Of a stretch of DNA of 64,000 bases, positions 55,289 to 64,000 are shown piece by piece (position 1 is the first letter of the stretch; every line of letters begins with the position of its first letter). Source of the DNA: Neocallimastix lanati (nom. inval.) (Eukaryota; Neocallimastigomycota; Neocallimastigomycetes; Neocallimastigales; Neocallimastigaceae); the NCBI GenBank assembly GCA_016946835.1, contig JACVTC010000157.1, positions 186,001 through 250,000 of the forward strand. The letters are read 5' to 3'. Both the position numbers and the translations under genes were made by a program. Below the pieces are notes generated by a model, which saw only the letters and a program-made list of their open reading frames with translations, ran no database searches and had not been told where the DNA came from.

Positions 55289-56015
55289 GTATATCTATAG
55301 GTTATATAGATGTTAATAGTAAAGTAAAAGAAAATAAATTAGCAGATTTAATTAATAAAAAATTTATTATTATTATTGATACTGGCAGTGAACATAACAA
55401 ATTTTGTAATGATAAATCCAATAAAGTATTTTACAGCTATGCAGGATATCATAAAGTTATATCTGTTGGTGTTATTGATACAAAATTAAATGGTCATGGA
55501 TATTCTATTACTACATATTCTAACTTTGGAGAAAGTATTGATATTTATGCTCCAGATTATGTAGTCTATCCATATTTAGAATATGGTTCTATTACAGATA
55601 TTGATGAGGGAGGTGGAACATCATGTTCAACAACACTCGATGCTGGTGTTGCAGCTTCCATTTTGTCAGAACATCCTAAAATTAAATTTGATAATGAATT
55701 AATAAAAAGAATATTAATTGAAATGTTTGTTAAAGATGCAATTGTTTTTAAAAAGTTTGAAGCTGATGATACACCCAATCGATTTATTAATAATAGTAAA
55801 AATATAAAAAATAAAATAGTTTATTATACAGATAATTCAAATATCAGACATGTTAATAATATTAATAAGAATGATAAAGTTTGTTCTGATGGGTTTTGTA
55901 CAAAGGATAGTGAATGAATTTCATTTGAAAATCATCCAAGAGATAAATTTTTTTTCTGAAAATGGCTGTCAAAGTGAATTTGGATATTGTACAACACAAG
56001 AAAAAATCTGTTGAA
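55273..56015 (+). pseudogene. Subtilisin-like (S8) protease C-terminal part with CBM18-like tail
   Basis: One frame reads subtilase landmarks: YHKVISVGVID, YSITTYSNFGESIDIYAPD, then GGGTSCSTTLDAGVAASIL, where GTS carries the nucleophile Ser. The oxyanion Asn motif (normally G-N) appears changed to TGSE, and the upstream Asp and His regions are absent. After about 100 residues come Cys-rich pieces, VCSDGFC and in another frame NGCQSEFGYCTTQEKIC, resembling the hevein-like CBM18 chitin-binding repeat. Stops and shifts mark it as a pseudogene. It is joined to retrotransposon gag sequence on its left. Family role: a secreted or vacuolar serine protease, here tethered to chitin. Confidence 0.65.
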
Positions 56016-56537
56016 GAATGTGAAAAAGAATTAAAAGAAAATTAAAAATAAGTAATATAAATTACCTATTCCAAAAATAAGAAATATGAAAGTATAATAA
56101 ATATAAATTAATATATTAATAAAAATTTTATATTAATAAAAAAAAAAGTAAAAAAAAAAAAAAAAACAATTAAAAAATTTGTAACATCTTTATAAAAAAG
56201 TATTAATATATAAATATATATATATAATTTATTTATAAGAACCAAAATTTTTAATAATTCTGCAATTTTAATTTGCTTTTTATAATTTTTATAATAAGAT
56301 AGATAATAGAAAAACTATTATTATAGTTTTTTTTATTTTTTTTTTTTAAAAAAATTATGAACTATAAATTATTATTAATTATATATATATTTATATATAT
56401 AAATATATTTATATAATATATAAATATAAATATTACTATTTTATATATATTCCTATATAAAATAAATAAATAAATATAGGAAAATAATACAAGAATATTA
56501 ATATAATTAAAATATTAATAAAATAAATTAAAATAGG

Positions 56538-56542
<5 letters not shown>
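56016..56542. other. A+T-rich DNA, no gene seen
   Basis: AT microsatellites and homopolymers only. Confidence 0.5.
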
Positions 56543-56574
<32 letters not shown>

Positions 56575-57500
56575 CAGGGAAGAGAATACACTTCTAAAAA
56601 CTTTATTAAATTTATTTTAAAAAATACATGTAGGTGAAAAGTACATTAGAAATTAAAAATAAAAAATTAAAAAATAAAAAATAAAAAATAAAAAAGCTCG
56701 AAAATACTATGTATTTCGGCAAGTTGTACTATGCGGGAATTTTACCCTTCCTATCAAATAAAAAAGAAATAAAATTTAGAAGTAACATCCTTAAAATAGA
56801 TAGTTAGAGAAGGAACCGATACACCAAAATAGACCAGTATTAATTAATGTTTGAATTCTAGCCGTTCTAGATTTGTTTGAACCAAGTAAAGGAGAATAAT
56901 AAATTACTTTACTAATAACAAAGGATTGAAGAACTTTTTTCTTGTATACAATAGGAATAAGTTTATTTGAAAAGAAACGTGTAAATGAAAGAAGGGATTT
57001 TCTAACTTTAAAATGCATGTGAGATATAATGTGTTCTAGTAGGAGATCATCTGAAAAAGGAATACCAAGATAGACATAACTAGAAACTTTAGGAATATCA
57101 TTCTTTCCTAAATAGAAGGTTGGATCACTATAGTTTGGAGGAGGTTGGAAGTTCATTGGTTTTATAACCATAGTTGCACACTTTTCAATACCAAAAGTCA
57201 TTTCATTTAAATTAGCCCATTTATGTACCTTTTTTAATAATTTTTCTAAATTTTTTGCATTTGGAGCAATGAGAACAACATCATCAGCAAAGAGTCCACC
57301 ACAACACTTTTTTCTTCCAACATTAACACCATACTTTTCACAGTCATTTAGTATATCATTGATGAATAAATTGAATAAGATTGGAGATAAAGGACAACCT
57401 TGACGAACACCTCTTTTAATAGGAAATTCAATTGATAACATTGAAGCAAATCGAGCACGTGCTTTAGATGAAGTATATAAATATAGGAAAAGAAAATAGA
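56543..57500 (-). pseudogene. 5'-truncated LINE with RT fragment and poly(A) tail
   Basis: A 216-codon frame (57441-56791) carries non-LTR RT motifs: IKRGVRQGCPLSPILFNLFI, FADDVVLIA (Asp53 and Asp54 catalytic), then YVYLGIPF and YSPLLGSNKS. The frame continues upstream to a stop near 57500 (SSKARARFAS). The N-terminal endonuclease and the RT fingers are missing and the C-terminal finger is absent after a stop. The T-run at 56543-56572 is the poly(A) tail in this orientation, so this is a typical 5'-truncated insertion. Confidence 0.85.
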
Positions 57501-57524
57501 ACTAAATATTAACAGATAATATTA

Positions 57525-57715
57525 GTACAATATATTAATAATTATAAAGATAATATAGAATATATTAATAATTATACAGATAATATAGAATATATTAATA
57601 ATTATAAAGATAATATAGAATATATTAATAATTATATAGATAATATAGAATATATTAATAATTATACAGATAATATAGAATATATTAATAATTATACAGA
57701 TAATATTATAGAATC
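57525..57715. repeat. 30-bp tandem repeat, about six units
   Basis: Unit ATAATATAGAATATATTAAT plus AATTATACAG, with AAAG/ACAG/ATAG variants; directly at the 5' side of the LINE truncation. Confidence 0.9.
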
Positions 57716-58005
57716 TATTGTTTATTTATATTTATATATTGGTTTATAAAATATGTTATTACAATATTTATTAAATAAATGTTACATAACTGAGGTTAAC
57801 ATATACACTTCATATATTGTATTTATTAATAATTAATATACATATCATGCAATATATTATATTATTTAATGATTCATTTAATCATATGGAAAAATTCTAT
57901 ATTATTAATGATTTAATTTTATTTAAATCTTTTTTTTTTTTTTTTTTTTTACTTTATAAATTAATTATTATCATATTAATATATTAAATAATAATGTTTT
58001 TAACT
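57716..58005. other. A+T-rich 3' flank of the ankyrin gene
   Basis: No gene or structured element recognised. Confidence 0.5.
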
Positions 58006-59925
58006 TCACTTTAATTTTATTTTATTTATATTTGCACCATGTTCAATTAAATATTTTTTAATAGTTTCATTATGGAATTTACATGCTAATAATAAGGGTG
58101 TTTCACCATTTTTATTTGTTGCATTTACATTTGCACCATTTTCAATTAAACATTTTATAACTGCTTCATTATTATAAAATAATGCTACAAATAAAGGTGT
58201 TTCACCATCTTCATCTTCTTTATTTATTTTTGCTCCAACTTCAATTAAGTATTTTACAATAGCTTCATTATCATTACAACTTGCTTCAAATAATGGTGTT
58301 TCACCATATTTATTTTCTTTGTGAATATCTGCTCCAAGTTTAATTAAATATTTTACTACAGCTTCATTTCCAAAAAAACATGCTTCAAATAATGGTGTTT
58401 CACCATCTTCATTTTCTATATTTATTTTTGCTCCAAGTTCAATTAAGTACTTTACAATAGCTTCATTTTCAAATTTACATGCTTCAAATAATGGTGTTTC
58501 ACCATATTTATTTTCTTTATGAATATCCGCTCCAAGTTCAATTAAATATTTTACTACAGCTTCATTTCCAAAATAGCAGACATCAAATAATGGTGTCCTG
58601 TTATCGTTATCTTCTTTATTTAGATTAGCGCCATGCTCAATCAAACATTCTGCTATATCTTTATTAGTATTACTTCGAAAAAATAATGGTGTTTTACCAT
58701 ATTCATTTTCTTTATTTACATTAGCACCATGTTTAATTAAACATTCTACTATATCTTTATTATTAAATTCACATGCATTAAATAATGGTGTCTCTTGTTT
58801 TTTATTTTCTTTATTTATATCAGCACCATGTTCAATTAAACATTCTACTATATCTTTATTAATTTCACTTGCATAAAATAATGCTGTCTCTTGTTTTTTA
58901 TTTTCTTTATTTATATCAGCACCATGTTCAATTAAACATTCTACTATATCTTTATTTATTTTACTTGCATAAAATAATGGTGTTTCACCATATTCATTTT
59001 CTTTATTTATATCAGCACCATGTTCAATTAAACATTCTACTATATCTTTATTAATTTTACTTGCATAAAATAATGGCGTCTCTTGTTTTTTATTTTCTTT
59101 ATTTATATCAGCACCATGTTCAATTAAATATTCTACTATATCTTTATTAATTCTACTTGCATAAAATAATGGTGTTTCACCATCATTATTTTCTTTATTT
59201 ACATCAGCACCATGTTCAACTATACATTCTACTATATCTATATCTTTATTAATTTCAATTGCATAAAATAATGGTGTCTTATGTTTTTTACATTCTTTAT
59301 TTACGTCAGCTCCGTGTTCAATTAAATATTTTATAGTATTTCCATTTCTATTTTCAATGGCTTTAAATAAAGGTGTTTCACAACTTACAATTTCTCTATT
59401 TATATTTGCTCCATGATCAACTAAATACTTTACAACAGATAGATTAGCATCATTATCACTTTTGCATGCATAATATAAAGGGCTATTTTCCCTAAAATAA
59501 AAATTATTTATATCTGCTCCATTATTAATTAAAAATTTGACTAAATGTTCGTTTCCAGCTAAGCATGCACTTTTTAAATATCCTGCACTTTTTCTAAAAT
59601 CATCTATATCTTGATATTCTAATTTTTTTTCATTAATAAAAATTTTATATTTTTCACTTGAAATTTGTTGATTGAGATCAGAGGCTGTAATTTGTTCTTT
59701 ATTTTTATAATTGTGAAGTAACTTTTTTATGAATTGATTGTCATAGAATTTAAATTTTTTAAAGATAATTTCAAGTAATTCAAAATATTTATTTAAATTA
59801 TTAATACTTTTATCATTTATAGCAAATCTGTCACATTTTATTAATTTTTTTATTAAAGAGGAGGATATATTTAAATTATTAATATTGTTATCAATTATAA
59901 ATTGTAATCTTTCTAAAGTTAATAA
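58006..59925 (-). pseudogene. Ankyrin-repeat protein, C-terminal half (out of frame)
   Basis: Minus-strand frame open from about 59925 to a stop at 58006, with no Met codon upstream of 58644, so it cannot start on its own and is the continuation of the gene at 61772-59919. It opens with LLTLERLQFII, duplicating the N-terminal module of the first half, then about 160 residues without repeats and about 16 ankyrin repeats of 33 residues (consensus GETPLFxAxxxxNxDIVExL then IEHGADINKEN). Repeats 5-9 are almost identical (YASKINKDIVECLIEHG), recent expansions. It ends NKIKLK. Joining it to the first half needs one extra base in an A-run near 59930. Confidence 0.8.
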
Positions 59926-61772
59926 ATTTTATTAAATAATTTAAGCACAATATCTTTTTCATGAATATCATTATTATTAAATATATTGTTTATTGCATCG
60001 ATGTTTTTATCAGTAATTGCGTTCGTAATAGAATATATATACCAATCTTTTATTCTATCATATATAGTCTTATTTCCATTGGATTTTGCTTGTATTAACG
60101 GTGACCAACCTTTTTTATTTTTCTTATTTATATCTGCTCCAAGTTTGATTAAATATTCTGCAATTGTTCCATCATCATTGTAAGTTTCACATGCCCTATG
60201 CAATGGTATATTACCACCATAGTTTTCTTTATTTATATCTGCTCCATGTTTAATTAAATATTCTACTATGGCTTTGTTTCCACGATAACAAGCGTTAAAT
60301 AATGGTGTTTCACCACATATATCTTCTTTATTTATATCTGCTCCAAGTTCAATTAAATATTTTATTATAGCTTCACTTCCTGTATTTTCTCCGTAACATG
60401 CTAAAAATAAAGGTGTTCTACAATTATTATCTTCTTTATTTATATCACATCCAAGTTCAATTAAATATTTTACTAAACCTTCATTTCCATTATAACATGC
60501 ATGAAATAATAATGTTTCACCAATATTATCTACTTGATTAATATTTGCTCCAAGTTCGATTAAATATTTTGCAGTAGCTTCACTTCCATATTTACTATTA
60601 CATGTAGTAAATAATAGTGCATCTTTTTTATTATTTATATCAGCACCATGTTTAATTAAATATTTTACAATAGCTTCACTTCCATATTTACATGCATTAA
60701 ATAATGGTGTTTCACCATACTTACTATCTATATTCATATCTGCTCCATGTTCAACTAAATATTTTACTAAGGATTCATTTTTATCATATTTGCATGAAAC
60801 ATTTAATGGCGTTTCACCACTTTTATTTTTTTCATTAATATTTGCCCCATTTTCAACTAAATATTTTACTAAGGATTCATTTTTACCATATTTGCATGAA
60901 ACATGTAATGGTGTTTCACCACTTTCATTTTTTTCATTAATATTTGCCCCATTTACAACTAAATGTTTTACTAAGGCTTCATTTCCACTATAACATGCTT
61001 TAAATAATGGTGTTTCACCTATTTTATTTTTTGTATTTATATTTGCACCATGTTCAATTAGATACTTTGCAATTGCCTCATTTCCATTAAAGCATGCAAT
61101 ATATAATGGTGTTTCAAGGAAATATCCTCCTTCACTATTTACATCTTCTCCATGTTCAACCAAATATCTTACTATTGCTATATTTTTACCTTTACATGCA
61201 AAATGTAATAGTGTTCCTTCATATCGATCTTTACTATTTATATTTGTTCCATGATTAATTAAATATTTGACTATATGTTCATTTCCATTTATACATGCAC
61301 TTATTAAACTAGTGCTTTCCATATAGTAATATTTATAGGTATTTCTTAACTTTTCACTATCAATAAAAATTTTATATTTTTTATTTGAAATTAATTGATA
61401 TAACTCAGAGGTACTTACTGGTTTTCTATTTTTATAATAGAAAAGAAATCTTATTATAAATTCATTGTCAAAAAACGTAAACTTTTTAAAAATAATATCG
61501 AGTAATTTGACTTTATTATTCTTTATTAATTTTCTTATTAAAGAGGAGGATATACTAAAATCATTAATACAATATTTAATTATGAATTGTAATCTTTCTA
61601 AAGTCAATAAATTTTTGTTATATAATTCAAGTACAATATCTGTAATATGTGTGTTATTATTATTTATTAACTTTTTTATAACATCAACATTTTTATTGGT
61701 AATAGCTTCCGCAAGAGAATTTATAAAAATATTTTCATTTTGATTTTCTAAATTGTTTATATCGTTTTTCAT
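59919..61772 (-). CDS. Ankyrin-repeat protein, N-terminal half
   Basis: 617 residues. Residues ~1-155 are a repeat-free N-terminal module (AITNKNVDVIKKLINNNNT, LLTLERLQFIIKY). About 13 ankyrin repeats follow to ~570. The last ~45 residues (NAITDKNIDAINNIFNNND, DIVLKLFNK) are the start of a second copy of the N-terminal module, cut by a stop after NKIY. No signal peptide or membrane segment, so probably intracellular. Ankyrin arrays are protein-binding scaffolds; the partner is unknown. Together with 59925-58006 the span is 3,767 nt, one short of 1,256 codons, as expected for one lost base. The true gene may be intact if the base loss is a sequencing error. Confidence 0.85.
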   Translation of the reverse strand: MKNDINNLENQNENIFINSLAEAITNKNVDVIKKLINNNNTHITDIVLELYNKNLLTLERLQFIIKYCINDFSISSSLIRKLIKNNKVKLLDIIFKKFTFFDNEFIIRFLFYYKNRKPVSTSELYQLISNKKYKIFIDSEKLRNTYKYYYMESTSLISACINGNEHIVKYLINHGTNINSKDRYEGTLLHFACKGKNIAIVRYLVEHGEDVNSEGGYFLETPLYIACFNGNEAIAKYLIEHGANINTKNKIGETPLFKACYSGNEALVKHLVVNGANINEKNESGETPLHVSCKYGKNESLVKYLVENGANINEKNKSGETPLNVSCKYDKNESLVKYLVEHGADMNIDSKYGETPLFNACKYGSEAIVKYLIKHGADINNKKDALLFTTCNSKYGSEATAKYLIELGANINQVDNIGETLLFHACYNGNEGLVKYLIELGCDINKEDNNCRTPLFLACYGENTGSEAIIKYLIELGADINKEDICGETPLFNACYRGNKAIVEYLIKHGADINKENYGGNIPLHRACETYNDDGTIAEYLIKLGADINKKNKKGWSPLIQAKSNGNKTIYDRIKDWYIYSITNAITDKNIDAINNIFNNNDIHEKDIVLKLFNKIY

Positions 61773-63100
61773 TATAATTAAATTTATCTATTTAATTATA
61801 TATATGTATATTTTATATTATTAGTTAAATTTAATATTTTGTAAAGTAATAATTTATTTATTTATTTATTTATTTACTTATATAAAAATTTTAAAATTTG
61901 TTAAAATATTTATACTAACGTGGTAAAGTAAAATATTTTATTCTTTTTTTTTTTTTTCTTTTTTTTTTTTTTTGCTTTTTTTGTTATTAACTTTCATCCT
62001 AATATTTATATTATTAGAATTAAATAAAATTATTTTGTACAATAAAATTATTTTTTACAATGAAAAATCGAAAATGAAAAATACTTCATATTGAATTTTA
62101 ATTATTTTTACTAAATTTACATGTAGAAATTTATATTTATGAATAAGTTAAAAAAAAAAAATAGTAATAATAATTATTATGATAATTAGAGTAGTAAGTG
62201 TAGTAATACTTTCAAATAGAAAATATAATAATAATATGATAGGTAATATAACTATTAATGACTTTAATTATATTTTATTATAATTATAAAGTGAAAGAAT
62301 TAGTGAACAAATATGAAGATATTACTTGGATAAAAATAAACTCTACATTTATTTAATAAATAGAATATATAGAGTTTTGAGATTTTTATTATATATTATT
62401 TATCTTTGTTATTACTTAAAATTTAATTATTATTTTTATTTTTATATAATAATAATTAAATTTAAGTTAAATAAATATATATAATAAATATATATAATAT
62501 ATATAATATATATATATACAATATATAATATATATTGTATATATTATTAATAATTAATAATAAATTAAAGTTGTAAAATTCCTTTTATATATAAAATTAA
62601 GACTGGAAGGTTAAGCTTAATTAAAACGATTTGTGAAATAAACAGAATAACAAATTATTATAATTTTTATTAATGAAATTTAGAAATAATAATATTTATT
62701 TATGTAAACTTATTTTTTTTTTTTATGTTAATGATACTCTTTATTGATATTATTCCTTTGGTTTTGTTATTTAATTAATCGATAAAATTAGCATATATAC
62801 TATATATATTAAAATAAATCGAATAATAAATTTCATTGAAAATAAAAACAAAGAATAATTAGAAATAAACGAGAGCAATGAAAGTAAATCAAATAATAAT
62901 GATAGAAAAAAAATTAAAAAAGGAATAAATAATATTAATATTGTTATAAAATGTAAATACATTTTAAATTATTTTTAAAACATAATATTAATATTTAATT
63001 ATTAAAATATTAATAATAATAATAATCATTTTATATTTAAAAGTAATGAAAATTATAAAAAAAAAAAAAAAAAAAACCAAATATAAACAAATTATTTTTT
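61773..63100. other. A+T-rich upstream region of the ankyrin gene
   Basis: TTTA microsatellite at 61855-61875, T-runs at 61945-61975, AT dinucleotides at 62480-62535. The hydrophobic 63-codon antisense frame at 62962-62771 is A+T-rich noise. No gene seen. Confidence 0.5.
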
Positions 63101-63116
63101 ATATAAAACTTAGTAT

Positions 63117-63350
63117 TTGGACAATGAGAAAATTGAATTTGATGATAAATTATTATGGAAAGGAAAATTATATTCCTTGGTTAGTTTAGTATTTAACTTA
63201 TCATCCCTTAGAGATGTTAGAGAAGAATTAATAAATTTATTTTTGGAAATATCTCAAATACATATAAAACAATTTTATTATAATGATTTTTGGTATGATT
63301 TGTTTTTATTAATTCAAATTCAGCTAACCTTATATATATATATATTTTAA
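63117..63350 (+). CDS. Hypothetical short coding segment or exon
   Basis: A 77-codon frame with protein-like texture in its first ~60 residues (IEFDDKLLWKGKLYSLVSLV, LRDVREELINLFLEISQIH) in a region otherwise without such frames. No convincing ATG; the tail becomes low-complexity after LIQIQLT, so it may be an exon or a decayed fragment. Family unknown. Confidence 0.25.
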   Translation: MDNEKIEFDDKLLWKGKLYSLVSLVFNLSSLRDVREELINLFLEISQIHIKQFYYNDFWYDLFLLIQIQLTLYIYIF

Positions 63351-63379
63351 TAAATAAAATTAATTTAAACAAATTATTA

Positions 63380-63385
63380 TTATTA

Positions 63386-63423
<38 letters not shown>

Positions 63424-63450
63424 GTTGTTGTTGTGTTGTTGTTGTCGCTG
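63380..63450. repeat. (ATT)n/(GTT)n microsatellite
   Basis: About 15 ATT units followed by GTT units and a GTCGCTG end. Confidence 0.9.
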
Positions 63451-63644
63451 TTTTTTGTTATTATTGTTGAGTCATTATTATTGGTGCTATTATTTTAATT
63501 ATTATTTCATATTACTATATAATAAACATAATAATTTCATTTTCCATTATATTACTTTCAACATAATTTCAAATAGTAAGAGTCTTTAAATCAATTTTAT
63601 TGTGTGTTATACTAATAAACATCAATAATAAAGGATTATCTTAT

Positions 63645-64000
63645 GATAACAGGCATCGGGGTGGATCCGATTTTTTGATCTTGTTGACATTGATCCCGTT
63701 ATAGCGTATTTTCCCGTCTGCGCAATGTCATAAAATCGATTAATCATATTTGTAATGGTTGTCTTCTCCGGCACCCGTTGCGCCTACAAAAGCTACTTTC
63801 TGACCGGGCTCCGCATAGACACTCACATCATGAAGAACCTCTTTTCCTTCTTCATAGGCAAAGTCCACATCAACCATCCGAACATCTCTTCCCAGCGGTG
63901 TCAATGTTAGGGTTCCGTCCTTGGGTGGGGTGATGCCATGCCCAGTGTCCGGTGTGCTCTTTCGTTTCAGTGAGTTCTCCGTTCTCGTCGTCCTTCACAT
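63645..64000 (-). pseudogene. Bacterial ABC exporter ATP-binding fragment with frameshifts
   Basis: Composition changes sharply from A+T-rich to about 50 percent G+C. On the minus strand the sequence reads DVRMVDVDFAYEEGKEVLHD then VSVYAEPGQKVAFVGATGAG (Walker A). One extra G then shifts the frame before KTTITNMINRFYDI, and another shift precedes DGKIRYNGINVNKIKKSD. This is the nucleotide-binding domain of a multidrug/lipid-type ABC exporter as in Firmicutes. The indels resemble uncorrected long-read errors. Most likely a chimeric or contaminating end; a recent transfer is the alternative. Confidence 0.8.

Noticed and set aside
60790-60993. Plus-strand open frames inside the ankyrin gene (also 58869-59054, 59986-60183, 61465-61743)
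   Set aside because: Antisense shadows of repetitive ankyrin codons.
63117-63350. A confident new gene at the right end
   Set aside because: No ATG, low-complexity tail and no recognised family; kept only as a low-confidence hypothetical segment.

Overview
The window looks like nuclear DNA of an anaerobic gut fungus (Neocallimastigomycota). Intergenic DNA is extremely A+T-rich, with long homopolymer runs and minisatellites. Secreted plant-cell-wall-type proteins lie in single exons, and there is a very long ankyrin protein, a subtilase/chitin-binding relic and decayed retroelements and transposons. The taxon is inferred from gene content and base composition; there is no rRNA or other marker gene.

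Layout. 0-6 kb: graveyard of a Mutator-like (MULE) transposase and a LINE. 6-29 kb: a large imperfect palindrome carrying four near-identical secreted ~695-residue proteins (DUF4874 + DUF4832 + a Cys-containing C-terminal module), two on the minus strand then two on the plus strand, with a Ty1/copia relic at the centre of symmetry. 30-31.7 kb: a secreted CE1 (feruloyl/acetyl-xylan-type) esterase. 32-38 kb: minisatellites and A+T-rich DNA. 37.9-48.9 kb: a duplicated tRNA-Ala(UGC)/tRNA-Ile(UAU) pair; 7.7 kb of nearly abutting solo LTRs begin 16 bp upstream of the first tRNA-Ile. 48.9-53.7 kb: a Ty3/gypsy element whose 5' LTR starts 15 bp upstream of the second tRNA-Ile. It has a primer-binding site matching the local tRNA-Ala, a structured leader, gag, a textbook -1 frameshift signal and a truncated pol. 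53.7-57.5 kb: further LTRs, a gag stub, a subtilase-CBM18 pseudogene and a 5'-truncated LINE. 58-61.8 kb: an ankyrin gene of about 1,255 codons broken by one missing base in an A-run. 63.65-64 kb: abrupt change to balanced-composition bacterial sequence, a frameshifted ABC exporter fragment, most likely a chimera or contaminant.

How the parts fit. The host genes (DUF4832 family, CE1 esterase) are secreted and probably act on polysaccharide. The second theme is a long interaction between tRNA genes and gypsy-like retrotransposons. LTRs of different families sit at the same offset upstream of tRNA-Ile, and one element would prime reverse transcription with the tRNA-Ala encoded beside it. The most interesting signals are RNA-level: a -1 frameshift pseudoknot between gag and pol, and a second pseudoknot inside one LTR family whose two helices covary between diverged copies.
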